Shown: positions 40,995-49,947 of the stretch, one piece after another
Position numbering within the stretch: position 1 is the first letter of the stretch
Layout: each line of letters starts with the position of its first letter
NCBI GenBank assembly: GCA_964627755.1
Contig: CAZVIH010000004.1
Span: 1 to 64,000 of the forward strand
Direction: 5' to 3'
DNA from: B10-G9 sp964627755
GTDB taxonomy: Bacteria; Chloroflexota; Anaerolineae; Anaerolineales; UBA11858
DNA length: 64,000 nucleotides
The notes under the pieces: generated by a model
The model's input: the letters and a program-made list of their open reading frames with translations, nothing else
Told to the model about the DNA's origin: nothing
Databases searched by the model: none
Program-made: the position numbers and the translations under genes

Positions 40995-42872
40995 ATGTAC
41001 ATTATTGGCACAGCAGGTCATGTTGACCACGGAAAATCCACCCTGATAGAAGCTATTACCGGGACCCACCCTGACCGTTTGAAGGAAGAGCGTGAGCGGG
41101 AGATGAGCATCGTTCTGGGATTTGACAGCTTCCAGCTGCCGGATGGCAAGGGCATCAGCATTGTGGATGTGCCCGGTCATCGGGATTTCATTGAAAACAT
41201 GTTATCCGGGATCGGAAGCATTGATGCCTGCCTGCTGGTGATTGCGGCGGATGAAGGCGTTATGCCTCAGACCAGGGAACATCTAAATATTCTGGATCTC
41301 CTGGAAGTGGATAAGGGATTGGTAGCCCTCACAAAAATCGATTTGGTTGATGATCCCGATTGGCTTGACCTGGTTGAAGTGGAGATCAGAGATTTGATCT
41401 CTACCACAGCCCTGAAAGATGCTCCCATCGTCCGGGTTTCAGCCAAGACCAAATCTGGTATTGATGATCTGTTAAATACCCTCAGTTCTGTATTGGAAGA
41501 TCAGCCTGAACGCCCTGATCTGGGCCGACCCCGTTTATCTGTGGACCGGGTCTTTTTAATGTCGGGATTTGGATCGGTTGTAACCGGAACCCTGCTGGAC
41601 GGATCACTGCAGGTTGGTGAAGAAGTGGAATTACTACCCGAGGATAAAACAGGCCGCATCAGGGGACTGCAGAACCATAGTCATGAGGTGAAGCAGATCG
41701 GCCCTGGAAACCGGGTTGCGGTGAATATCTCAGGCATTGAAAATAAGGAGATTAAAAGGGGGGATACTCTCATTCATCCGGGGGATTATCAACCAACCCG
41801 CCGTTTGGATGTCAGTTTTAAATTCCTACCGGGCATCGATAAACCTCTCACTCACGATCTGGAGACAAAATTATTTCTGGGGGCTGATGAAACCCGGGCC
41901 AGAGTCAGGTTGTTAGGCGTCGAGCAGCTAAAACCTGGTGATAAGGCACTGCTGCAGCTTGAGGTAGACGATCCGGTAGTTGCGGTTAGGGGTGACAGGT
42001 TTATCCTGAGAAGACCTTCACCATCTGAAACTCTGGGTGGGGGAGTTGTGATCGATCCCCATCCTCCTTACCGCCATAAACGCTTTGATAAAGATACCAT
42101 CAACCGCTTGGAATCCATCGCTGAAGGTGATCCGGTCGATGTGCTGGTTGAGGCTCTTGCGGGAGCCAGATTCTCGACCTGGAAGGAAATCCTGGAAGTA
42201 TCAGGTTTAGATGGAGAATCAACCAGGCAAATCCTGGATCAACTGATCGAAGATGGCATCGCCCTGGAGATCGGAAAGAAAAGTAAAAAATTTATCACCC
42301 TTAAGAGCATCTGGGACAGCATCCTCTCCGGGTTGGGTTCCCGGATCGAAGATTATCATCAGAAATATCCCATGAAGGTTGGAATGGCGCTGGAAGAACT
42401 CAAAAGCCAATCCAAACTTGCTGATAATATCTTCAAAGAAGCTGTTGAGGGGCTGATAGCTGCCGGGAATGTGCTGCAAACCGGTCCTTATATTAAAAAG
42501 CCGGATTTCGAAATTCGTTTTTCCAGCGAGCAGATAAAACTGACCAAGAGCCTTTTAGATCAATTTTTAACAAATCCAACTCAGCCGCCTTCTGTAGCAG
42601 AATGCAAAGAATCCATTGGTGAGGATTTATATAACGCTCTGATTGCCCTAAATGAACTAAAGCAGCTTTCTGCTGAAGTGGTATTTACACCGGATGCCTA
42701 TCAAACGATGGTAGAGAAGCTGAAGAAGAAGATCGAAAAAGAAGGTCCGATCACAGTAGCCCAGGCCAGGGATATGTTCGGCAGCAGCCGGAAATATATG
42801 CTGGCATTTCTGGAGACCCTTGATAAAGAGGGGGTAACGGTGAGAGAGGGGGATGTACGGAGGCTGAAGTGA
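40995..42872 (+). CDS. selB: Selenocysteine-specific elongation factor SelB
   Basis: 625 residues. The GTPase part has GTAGHVDHGKSTL (P-loop), DVPGHRDF (G3) and TKIDLVD (G4), and the EF-Tu-like beta domains follow. The C-terminus carries winged-helix repeats and ends with FGSSRKYMLAFLETLDKEG, the SelB signature that binds the SECIS hairpin. SelB brings Sec-tRNA to in-frame UGA codons. The switch I region reads EREMSIVLGF. There is no Shine-Dalgarno before the ATG; a hairpin sits directly upstream. No selA, selC or selD is seen in this window. Confidence 0.95.
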   Translation: MYIIGTAGHVDHGKSTLIEAITGTHPDRLKEEREREMSIVLGFDSFQLPDGKGISIVDVPGHRDFIENMLSGIGSIDACLLVIAADEGVMPQTREHLNILDLLEVDKGLVALTKIDLVDDPDWLDLVEVEIRDLISTTALKDAPIVRVSAKTKSGIDDLLNTLSSVLEDQPERPDLGRPRLSVDRVFLMSGFGSVVTGTLLDGSLQVGEEVELLPEDKTGRIRGLQNHSHEVKQIGPGNRVAVNISGIENKEIKRGDTLIHPGDYQPTRRLDVSFKFLPGIDKPLTHDLETKLFLGADETRARVRLLGVEQLKPGDKALLQLEVDDPVVAVRGDRFILRRPSPSETLGGGVVIDPHPPYRHKRFDKDTINRLESIAEGDPVDVLVEALAGARFSTWKEILEVSGLDGESTRQILDQLIEDGIALEIGKKSKKFITLKSIWDSILSGLGSRIEDYHQKYPMKVGMALEELKSQSKLADNIFKEAVEGLIAAGNVLQTGPYIKKPDFEIRFSSEQIKLTKSLLDQFLTNPTQPPSVAECKESIGEDLYNALIALNELKQLSAEVVFTPDAYQTMVEKLKKKIEKEGPITVAQARDMFGSSRKYMLAFLETLDKEGVTVREGDVRRLK

Positions 42873-42951
42873 TCAGTATTCAGTAATTCGTAAGTAGTAA
42901 GTCGTAAATAGATTTAGCTTCAGTGATTGATGTGCTATTGAAGAAACCTAT

Positions 42952-43100
42952 TTTGTCATCCTGACTCTGAACGAAGAGAAGAGGAAGGATCCATATTCAA
43001 ATCCAATACATAGATCTTAACTATTTCCAACACATCTATCCTCAAAGCCATTCCTATCTGGATTCTTTCATTTCGCTGCGCTCAATGTCAGAATGACAAA
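42952..43100. repeat. MITE-like imperfect palindrome
   Basis: TTTGTCATCCTGA (42952) and TCAGAATGACAAA (ending 43100) are inverted repeats with one mismatch. The interior has GAAGGATCCA facing TGGATTCTTTC. Such TGTCATCCTGA...TCAGGATGACA elements are common as non-autonomous dispersed repeats in many genomes. It fills most of the 247-bp gap between selB and the O-methyltransferase. Confidence 0.65.
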
Positions 43101-43119
43101 TATGGTCATTTGATGTAAC

Positions 43120-43848
43120 CTATTCCTCTTCCTTTACCAAAATAAAGGAAAATCCATCGTGGCCTTTTTCACCCACGGTTTGCAGAACAGCGGCCTGCAG
43201 ACGGGGATGGGCGGCTACCTTTTCGTGGAAGGTGGTGATCCCGATCCTGCTGGGTGTGTTTATCTCCTGGTTGAAGATCCTGCCGTGTTTAATAACGTTA
43301 TCGGCGATGATCAGCGTCCCGGGGTGGGAGAGCTGGATGGAGAGGTCCAGATAATCGGTGTACTGGGATTTTTCGCCATCGATGAAGATCAGATCGAAAG
43401 GAGGCTGGTCAATTTTAGTCATTTCAGCCATATTATGTAAAGCGTCACCAACCCAGACCTCCACCTTGGCTTTGAATTCAAAGAGGTTCAAGTTTTCGCG
43501 GGCCAGTTTTGCCCGCTCGGGATCGATCTCCAGACTGATCAGCCTGGCTCCGTAGGGAAGCCCCCTGGCAAGCCAGGCGGTGCTGTATCCTCCCAGGGTG
43601 CCGATCTCCAGGACGTGTTTGGCTCCCAGGCTGCGGACCATGATCTCCAGGAAACGGCCCTGGGTGCTGGAAAGGCTTATATCCGGTAGATCAGGAGTCA
43701 TTTTTGCTTTTTCCAAGGCTGGATCCGGCCTTGTGAGCAGATCCTGATAATATTGGTCAATTTCAGTCCAGAGTGTTATTCCCATTGATTTTTTCCGTAT
43801 GGATGATTGGTTTTCATTTTTCCTTCTTAAACTACTATGATGATTCAC
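43120..43848 (-). CDS. O-methyltransferase (catechol-O-methyltransferase-like)
   Basis: 242 residues from a GTG that overlaps the previous stop (GTGA); a shorter version from the ATG at 43785 (221 residues) fits the family size as well. The core has HVLEIGTLGGYSTAWLARGLP, LISLEIDPERA, DLIFIDGEKSQY and a DNVIKHG metal-site motif, as in Mg-dependent O-methyltransferases (family 3). The acceptor is unknown. It forms an operon with the methyltransferase just upstream. Confidence 0.9.
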   Translation of the reverse strand: MNHHSSLRRKNENQSSIRKKSMGITLWTEIDQYYQDLLTRPDPALEKAKMTPDLPDISLSSTQGRFLEIMVRSLGAKHVLEIGTLGGYSTAWLARGLPYGARLISLEIDPERAKLARENLNLFEFKAKVEVWVGDALHNMAEMTKIDQPPFDLIFIDGEKSQYTDYLDLSIQLSHPGTLIIADNVIKHGRIFNQEINTPSRIGITTFHEKVAAHPRLQAAVLQTVGEKGHDGFSFILVKEEE

Positions 43849-44462
43849 CCTTTTGCTGTAAGGCAGACATAGCTGCGGTGTCTGTCCTGAAAATCTTGAA
43901 CATCTGGATCAATAAAACCGGCTTCCAGCAGCAGTTCCAGGACCCAGCCCGCCTGGACCGGGTGGATTTCAGAGGCGAAGCCTTTGTCCTCGATCGATTC
44001 AGGGCAGGTAAAACACAAACAGAGCCAGCCGCCAGCTTCCAGGACCCGCCGCAGCTCTGATACTGCCGCGGGAATATCATCCCAGTAGAAGATGGAATTC
44101 ACACTGCAGATGCCCTGAAAGGAAATATCTGGAAAGGGCAGATCCTCCGCCGGGGCGCACTTGAGAACCAATCGGCCGGATTTAAGGTGTTTTTTTAAGT
44201 GTTTTTCAAGCCGCCTCACTAGATAACGGGAATGGTCTACTCCTGCGATCTGAGCCTCCGGATATTTTCCAATCATCCGGCTGATCAAATACCCTCCCCC
44301 AAATCCAACCTCCAGGATCTTGCCCGGAGGAGGATCGGGCAGCAGCTGGAGCACGGTCTCATTCAGGTCTGCGTTTCTGTGATTCCAGAGCGATGCCAGG
44401 GTGCTGCTGAGCAGAAGGCCGGGACGGCCGAGCTGCTGCCCCGCAATTTTTGACAGTACCAT
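43845..44462 (-). CDS. Class I SAM-dependent methyltransferase
   Basis: 205 residues. Motif I is ILEVGFGGGYLISRM, strand 2 ends in IAGVDHS, and the motif II/III region is SFQGICSVNSIFYWDD. This is the UbiE/Methyltransf_11 type. It follows the HEAT-repeat gene by 5 bp and overlaps the O-methyltransferase by 4 bp. The target is unknown. Confidence 0.88.
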   Translation of the reverse strand: MVLSKIAGQQLGRPGLLLSSTLASLWNHRNADLNETVLQLLPDPPPGKILEVGFGGGYLISRMIGKYPEAQIAGVDHSRYLVRRLEKHLKKHLKSGRLVLKCAPAEDLPFPDISFQGICSVNSIFYWDDIPAAVSELRRVLEAGGWLCLCFTCPESIEDKGFASEIHPVQAGWVLELLLEAGFIDPDVQDFQDRHRSYVCLTAKG

Positions 44463-44467
44463 ATTTT

Positions 44468-45292
44468 TTAACTCTCCTGGAAGTCCTCCATCCGGAAATG
44501 GCGGTCTTTGTATTTATACTCCCTGATATCCAGCAGCTTCAAGACCCTGAGGGGTTCTTTTTTGACCAGGTTGCGGCAGGCCCGGTAGGCGATCCAGTAG
44601 GAATTTTTATCGCCGTTATGGGCCAGTTCAGTGAGGATAGGCCAGGCTAGCTCTTCGCTGACGCGCATCCAATCGCTGAGGTTGTTGCCTATCGAGGTTC
44701 GGGGGTAGGGGGCTGATTCTTTAAAGAGGTGCTTGATCACCTCCAAGGCATAGTTGGGATCTTTGTGAAACCAGCGGTTTTCTACCACCGGGCGGAGGGA
44801 CTCACTCACAAATCGGCGCTGATTTGGGTTGGGGGAGTGGACCATTTTTAGGTACCAGCCCTGAATCTGATCGGGATATCTTTTTACTAATTTGCGGACA
44901 AGCCCCGAGGCGCATTCCCGGAGGATCCAGTCCTCATTTCCAGCCGCAGCTTCGAAACATCCCTTCACAGGGTCCACTCCGCCATTGTTAACTGCCCAGA
45001 GGGAAAGCAGCTGCAGTGCCAGGCTGCGCACGAAGGGGTCACCGGGTGTTTCGAAGAGCGCCACACCGAAACCAAAGGGATCTGCCAGCAGGGGGTAGAG
45101 CGCTTCTCCGAGGGCTTTGACAATGCTATAACGCCCGGTGGAGATGCGTTTTTTCTCCGGGATGTCATTGCGAATACGCTCGATGAGCACAGCAAGGTCC
45201 GACGAGACCTCAGAGATCTCCCGGGTGGGAATATTCTCAACCAGGGTGCTGATCGCTTGGTGGTGGGCGGGGGTGATGAGCTGGAAAGGCAT
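44468..45292 (-). CDS. HEAT-like / DNA alkylation repeat (AlkD-like) protein
   Basis: 274 residues, all-helical with HEAT-like repeats. RRFVSESLRPVVENRW, then SIGNNLSDWMRV and AYRACRNLVKKEPLRVLKLL resemble the AlkD/DNA_alkylation superfamily, which binds DNA or other partners with a concave surface. The residues that hold alkylated bases in AlkD were not confirmed, so DNA repair is only one option. It is the first gene of a three-gene operon with two methyltransferases. Confidence 0.65.
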   Translation of the reverse strand: MPFQLITPAHHQAISTLVENIPTREISEVSSDLAVLIERIRNDIPEKKRISTGRYSIVKALGEALYPLLADPFGFGVALFETPGDPFVRSLALQLLSLWAVNNGGVDPVKGCFEAAAGNEDWILRECASGLVRKLVKRYPDQIQGWYLKMVHSPNPNQRRFVSESLRPVVENRWFHKDPNYALEVIKHLFKESAPYPRTSIGNNLSDWMRVSEELAWPILTELAHNGDKNSYWIAYRACRNLVKKEPLRVLKLLDIREYKYKDRHFRMEDFQES

Positions 45293-45303
45293 GGAGATAT
45301 TAT

Positions 45304-45445
45304 AAAGCAGACCGAAGACCTAGGACGGAAGACGGGGGAGGGCTCACTTGGCTAGCGACCGAAGACCGAGGATGGAAGACGGGGCAGGGCTAGCTTTGCT
45401 AGCGACCGATGACCGACGACCGAGGACCGAAGACGGATGATAGCA
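45304..45445. repeat. Short GACCGAAGAC-type repeat tract
   Basis: A run of degenerate heptamers such as GACCGAAGACCGAGGA, GATGACCGACGACCGAGG and GAAGACGG, with GCTAGC-type interruptions. It lies in the 317-bp gap between the HEAT-like gene and the 685-residue protein. The same unit occurs at 53995, 54573 and 62560, and inside genes near 47375, 49585 and 50955. Confidence 0.75.
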
Positions 45446-45520
45446 AAGTGCTGGCGAATTCAACCCCAAACGCAGACCTGGGACCCAAATGGCCACGACT
45501 GCTGCATGAAAGGGATCAGA

Positions 45521-45561
45521 TGCTGGCCAAGATGACCAGTCTGCTGATCATCTTGGCAGCA
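45521..45561. other. Stable hairpin downstream of the acidic-protein genes
   Basis: TGCTGGCCAAGATGA (45521-45535) pairs with TCATCTTGGCAGCA (45548-45561), 14 bp with one bulge. It lies after the stop of the last acidic gene and may end or stabilise that transcript; no T-run is present. Confidence 0.5.
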
Positions 45562-45609
45562 TATTCTGAACGAGTTGTTCTCAGGAAGATAGTTCTCCTG
45601 GTCTGGAAA

Positions 45610-47667
45610 TCATTTCTTGTCCCAATGGGAAGAGGGAGGTTTATAGAGAGGAATTTCCTCACCACCCAAAGCGATATACTTCCCATTATCTTCTGTATAT
45701 TGCATAGGATTTTCGATTATTTCCCCATTTTCATTGACAATCTCTACAGATCCATCTTGCCCAACATAGACGTACATGTCTATTGGACGCTGCCACCACT
45801 TTTGTGGCTTAATTCTACTTCCATCTTTGCCTTCCAGGTAATATTCACCGTCAATATGGTCATAGGTCAACTTTGGTGGGGATTTGATCGTTTCCCCTTT
45901 ATCGTTGACCAGGGTGATAGAATCGTCCGGGTGATAACAGATAAATACACCTTCAGTTGGCGGTACATACTCTTGAATGGTTAAATATTCTCCGTCTTCA
46001 CCTTTTATGTACATATTTGTATCGGAACCCCCGGTCTTTGCATACTGTGAGGACCAGATTGGGGGACATTTGATTGGAGTTCCATCTTCGTCGACAATCG
46101 TGGTGGATCCATCCGCTCCTTGATAATAATATATATCTTGTGTAGGGGGTTTATATTCTGGAATCTTCAGAAATTGATCTTCAGATGTTTTGATTAGCCA
46201 CTCTTTTGTCACACTATCCCTGACAAGAGTAGGCGGACAATTGATAAGATCACCTTCTTGATCAACAATTTGATATGAACCGTCTTGATTGTAATAAATA
46301 TATACGCCTTTTGTAGGAGGTTCATATGTTTTAAATGTATACTGTTTTCCATCCGCATCCATTGTGAATATCGAGCCATCCTTATTTCGTAAAAAGTCTG
46401 GAGGGCTATCAATGAGATTTCCACCTGAATCCACAAATGAGACAGTTCCATCTGGAGCGGTGTACGCTAGAATACCGGTGAGGTCATGACCAGGAAAGGG
46501 AGGTACATCAAAAACCTCCCCGGTTTTTGCACCATAGTACCAGGCTTGGACCTCTCCGGTTACAGCGTCCCTAGAGTAATGCGGGGGACATTTAATCGGT
46601 TTTCCAGCTGCGTCCACAAAGTCTAGTGAACCGTCCTTATTTTGATGGACATACATCTCCGGCGGCTCCCAGTATTCTTCCACCTCTTTGGCCGCTTCCG
46701 CCGACAAGTCGATCTGCTCCAGTTCTTCTTCATCCTCACCAATCAGGATCGATCCGCCTTCGTCTTCCTGGATCTCCTCGGCTTCTTCAGCAATCACTTC
46801 AGGTAGTTCTTCCTCCAGTCCTTCAACAACTTCGCTGCCAGGTTCACTCCAATGATCCTGATGTTCGATATCCTCAGCGGGGACAGGTTTGCCTTCCTGG
46901 GGTTCTAATTCCTCCATGTGGTCATCAGTTTTGATGATTTGTTCCTCCCTGGATTGGCCTGGTAGAGGAATGGGGGTGGCAGAGATCTCTTCCCCGGGTC
47001 TGTCCGGTTGCCCGGGCAGGGGGATGGGCGTGGCCGAGATCTCTTCCCCAGGTCTGTCCGGTTGCCCGGGCAGGGGGATGGGCGTGGCCGAGATCTCTTC
47101 CCCAGGTCTGTCCGGTTGGCCAGGTAAAGGAATCGGTGTGGCAGAGATTTCTTCCCCAGATTTGTCTGGTTGGCCAGGTAGCGGAATAGGTGTGGCAGAG
47201 ATTTCTTCCCCAGATTTGTCTGGTTGGCCAGGTAGCGGAATAGGTGTGGCAGAGACCTCTTCCCCAGATTTGTCTGGTTGGCCAGGTAGCGGAATGGGTG
47301 TGGCAGAGATCTCATCACCGGGTTTGTCCGGTTGCCCGGGCAGGGGGATGGGCGTGGCCGAGATCTCTTCCCGGTCTTCCGTCTTCGGTCCTCCGTCGGC
47401 CGCTGTATCTGCGGCCTCTTTCCGATCCTCCGTCCCCGCTCCTCGTTCCCCTACAGCCTCAACAGCTTTGACCACTTCTTGTTCAATTTCTTCGGATTCC
47501 TTAACATCCCTTTCGCGTTCGATCACGGCTGCGGGTTCTTCAACCACTTCCTGGTTGCGCTGGGTTTCCTGCTCCTTAACTTCATCCTGGGCTTTGACCT
47601 CTCGTGAGGCATTTTCTCCTTCCTGGGATTCCTGCTTGGGTTCTTGGGTTTCTTCTCCGCCTGCCAT
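45610..47667 (-). CDS. Acidic repeat protein 1 (685 aa), unknown function
   Basis: 685 residues, very acidic, no signal peptide or membrane segment. Three parts are visible: an N-terminal Glu-rich stretch (1-100), related in style to the three paralogues upstream; eight copies of an 18-residue unit (core SATPIPLPGQPDKSGEE, about 98-240); and a C-terminal half of six repeats of about 57 residues with the core YxxxDGSxxxVDxxGxxIxxPP. The C-terminal repeats are beta-like and could form a solenoid or a set of small beta units. CAGAAGGAGG precedes the ATG. It is the last gene of the SET/acidic-protein operon. Confidence 0.75.
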   Translation of the reverse strand: MAGGEETQEPKQESQEGENASREVKAQDEVKEQETQRNQEVVEEPAAVIERERDVKESEEIEQEVVKAVEAVGERGAGTEDRKEAADTAADGGPKTEDREEISATPIPLPGQPDKPGDEISATPIPLPGQPDKSGEEVSATPIPLPGQPDKSGEEISATPIPLPGQPDKSGEEISATPIPLPGQPDRPGEEISATPIPLPGQPDRPGEEISATPIPLPGQPDRPGEEISATPIPLPGQSREEQIIKTDDHMEELEPQEGKPVPAEDIEHQDHWSEPGSEVVEGLEEELPEVIAEEAEEIQEDEGGSILIGEDEEELEQIDLSAEAAKEVEEYWEPPEMYVHQNKDGSLDFVDAAGKPIKCPPHYSRDAVTGEVQAWYYGAKTGEVFDVPPFPGHDLTGILAYTAPDGTVSFVDSGGNLIDSPPDFLRNKDGSIFTMDADGKQYTFKTYEPPTKGVYIYYNQDGSYQIVDQEGDLINCPPTLVRDSVTKEWLIKTSEDQFLKIPEYKPPTQDIYYYQGADGSTTIVDEDGTPIKCPPIWSSQYAKTGGSDTNMYIKGEDGEYLTIQEYVPPTEGVFICYHPDDSITLVNDKGETIKSPPKLTYDHIDGEYYLEGKDGSRIKPQKWWQRPIDMYVYVGQDGSVEIVNENGEIIENPMQYTEDNGKYIALGGEEIPLYKPPSSHWDKK
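46950..47372 (-). repeat. 54-bp in-frame tandem repeat, eight copies
   Basis: Each unit encodes EISATPIPLPGQPDKSGE or a close variant (18 codons). Copies differ by a few silent and conservative changes and fall into subgroups (GQPDRPG, GQPDKSG), which indicates repeated recent duplication. Changes in copy number would keep the frame. Confidence 0.92.
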
Positions 47668-47723
47668 GGTTTCCTCCTTCTGTTCAAATAAATCATTTTT
47701 TTCCAGATCTAATTAACTTAAGT

Positions 47724-49862
47724 TTAGTCAGATTGTGCGCTCGTAGCGCCAGACCCACTACTCTGAGTGCTAAAGCCAGAAGTTCCGTCTGCATCATCAA
47801 TAGGATCACTATCTAAATTAATAGATCCCCCGTCATTCTCATCTCCGCCAGGGGTAGAGGGGGTTGAGGGAGGTATTGGTGAAGAGGAGTACTCAAGGTC
47901 TTCTAATTCCATGTTAATTAGATAAATCTTTTCAAGCATCATGTTAATAAGTGAAGGTATTGAAGAATAGGACACCTGTGTAGTCTGGTGGACCATAGTA
48001 TATGTCCCGTCCGATTGTTTTTCTGCAAAGAATAAATTAACAACCAATGTGATTGGTTCCCCGTTCAAACTTTGGTATATTTGCTGTAAACTTGTGATCT
48101 GTTGATTGATGCTGTTGATGGTTTGTTGATAGTTTTCACGCAGTTCATCGGATTCATCCACATCATCTTGATCATCAGATGTTTCAACCACCTCTTCCTG
48201 GGTCTCGCCTATTTCCTCACCATCCAAAACCAGGTCCTCCATGAGGTCACTCAGATCCAAAGGTAATTCAGCAACTGGAGCTTCTCCCACCACCAAGATT
48301 CCTTCATTTAATTGGTAAATAGAATCCGATGACTCAGTACCTCCCCGGGACTCGTCTTTACTTAGCCGATCTTCCATGGTATCTAATAGATCCTCAGCTT
48401 CTTCTTTGGTAAGAGTGACGGTTTTTTCCACTTTTACCATCGTGCCATCCTCACCTTTTTCCCAGGTATTGAAGGTTATTTCCCGGGTTTCACCCTCCTG
48501 CCAATCATCGAGCTCATCCTGCAGGTTGGAGATCTCCTGGCGGATGGATGACTCCTGGTCGCTGCTTTCTGGCTGACTTTCTCCTGCTTTCTCAGGTTTG
48601 AGATCGGTATCATAGGCTGGTGGGTCTTGCTTCTCGGTCAGGTTAAGATCAGCGACATCAGCGGGAGTTTCCAGATAATCCCCGCTGGCTGTGCGCTCAG
48701 GCAGGGGATCGATCTGGGTGGGATGCAGGGTCGGCACCCGGAAATCCCCAACTTCGTCCTTGGCAACATCCAAGGATGCGATGAAGTGATCAATTTTACT
48801 GACTTCCCCGACAATTTCGCTGAAATCGATCTGGCCTGTACCCGCCGCGATGACGATCTTATTTTCCCCACCTTCTCCGGTTTCCCCGGTATCTGTTGTA
48901 TCTCCAGCACTTGTCTGCCCGAGGGCTATTTTGCGGACCACAGTTTCAGCGGTATCTCGCTGCACCTCGCCCATTGTGGTAAGCATATCAATCGTTTCCT
49001 GCTGTTTATCGAGGGCACTCTGCAGATCAATGTCCGCCAGTTCGGCATCGTCCCCGATCGTATTGAGCTGATTTTCCATTTCATTGACTACATCATCTGT
49101 TGATCTTAGATCCACGCCAGACGAAACTACGGACTGTGAAGTTTGAATAGTATTTCTAAAATCGATCGATTGGTCCGTCCCTGTTTTTTCAGGGATGAGA
49201 TCGGGATCATAGGCTGGTGGGTCTTCCATCTCGGTTGGGTTTAAATCAGCGGCTTCGCCCGGAGGGGGGTTATTGAGATCATTATCTTCCTGGACCTCAC
49301 CCTGGGCCATTTCCACCCCGCTGTAGGTGTGGGAGGGATCTGGAGCAGGCTGCCCGAGAGCTTCCTTGCCGGTTGGAACTCCGGAATCGCTAGCTGAGGG
49401 TTCCTGAGCACTTTCGGTTTTGGTGTCCTCTACAGCCTGGAAATCATCGATAACACCATTCCTGGTTTCTACTATCTCCGGTTGAGTGGCTTCCTGGTTC
49501 AGTTCCGTGCTCCCAGTTATGTCGATCGCGGTACCATCGCGTGTGGCCCCTTCAGGCTCTTTAGCAAAGTCCGCCCGGGCTGCCCGGTCCTCCGTCTGCG
49601 GTCCTCCGTTGGCCACTGCTTCTGCGGCCTTAACTTCCCGTTCTTCCATCTCCGGTCTCCCGTCTGCGCCAGCGGCGCCACCAGCCGCCTCAACGACGGC
49701 CACAAAAGCTTGCTGAACGTTTTCGGCAACCTGGATATTCCCTTCTTCGATTTTGGAAGGTGCCTCAAATGTGGCCTTGTTTAGCTCCGCTCTAGATTCG
49801 CTAACTTCAAGCTTCTCCTGGGGTGCTTCAACTGCTTCCTGGAATTCAGTTCCGCCGGTCAT
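47724..49862 (-). CDS. Acidic low-complexity protein 2 (712 aa), unknown function
   Basis: 712 residues, strongly acidic. The N-terminal region (MTGGTEFQEAVEAPQEKLEV; IQVAENVQQAFVAVVEAAGG) is shared with the two genes upstream. Two copies of DPPAYDPDLIPEKTG occur near 215 and 425. A middle helical part (QETIDMLTTMGEVQRDTAETVV) and a later region (TINSINQQITSLQQIYQSLNGEPITLVVNLFF) may fold; the rest is likely disordered. The repeat-derived peptide NGGPQTEDR lies near residue 90. AGAGGAGC precedes the ATG. No domain is recognised. Confidence 0.72.
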   Translation of the reverse strand: MTGGTEFQEAVEAPQEKLEVSESRAELNKATFEAPSKIEEGNIQVAENVQQAFVAVVEAAGGAAGADGRPEMEEREVKAAEAVANGGPQTEDRAARADFAKEPEGATRDGTAIDITGSTELNQEATQPEIVETRNGVIDDFQAVEDTKTESAQEPSASDSGVPTGKEALGQPAPDPSHTYSGVEMAQGEVQEDNDLNNPPPGEAADLNPTEMEDPPAYDPDLIPEKTGTDQSIDFRNTIQTSQSVVSSGVDLRSTDDVVNEMENQLNTIGDDAELADIDLQSALDKQQETIDMLTTMGEVQRDTAETVVRKIALGQTSAGDTTDTGETGEGGENKIVIAAGTGQIDFSEIVGEVSKIDHFIASLDVAKDEVGDFRVPTLHPTQIDPLPERTASGDYLETPADVADLNLTEKQDPPAYDTDLKPEKAGESQPESSDQESSIRQEISNLQDELDDWQEGETREITFNTWEKGEDGTMVKVEKTVTLTKEEAEDLLDTMEDRLSKDESRGGTESSDSIYQLNEGILVVGEAPVAELPLDLSDLMEDLVLDGEEIGETQEEVVETSDDQDDVDESDELRENYQQTINSINQQITSLQQIYQSLNGEPITLVVNLFFAEKQSDGTYTMVHQTTQVSYSSIPSLINMMLEKIYLINMELEDLEYSSSPIPPSTPSTPGGDENDGGSINLDSDPIDDADGTSGFSTQSSGSGATSAQSD

Positions 49863-49947
49863 GGAATGCTCCTCTTTTGTTTTTCCTGACTTGATCCTGA
49901 AGAATTAATCAAAGAAAGTTCCAGTTTCAATAAAAGTAAATTTATCG

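Noticed and set aside
40995..43119. selA, selD or tRNA-Sec near selB
   Set aside because: The gaps and neighbouring genes contain no long-arm tRNA and no matching proteins; they must lie elsewhere if present.
45409..45984. A 191-codon plus-strand frame starting in the short-repeat tract
   Set aside because: Most of it overlaps the C-terminus of the acidic repeat protein and its first part is repeat sequence.
46889..47716. A 275-codon plus-strand frame with repeated GVAEISS-GLSG units
   Set aside because: It is the mirror of the 54-bp repeat array of the acidic protein gene and has no start signal or family match.
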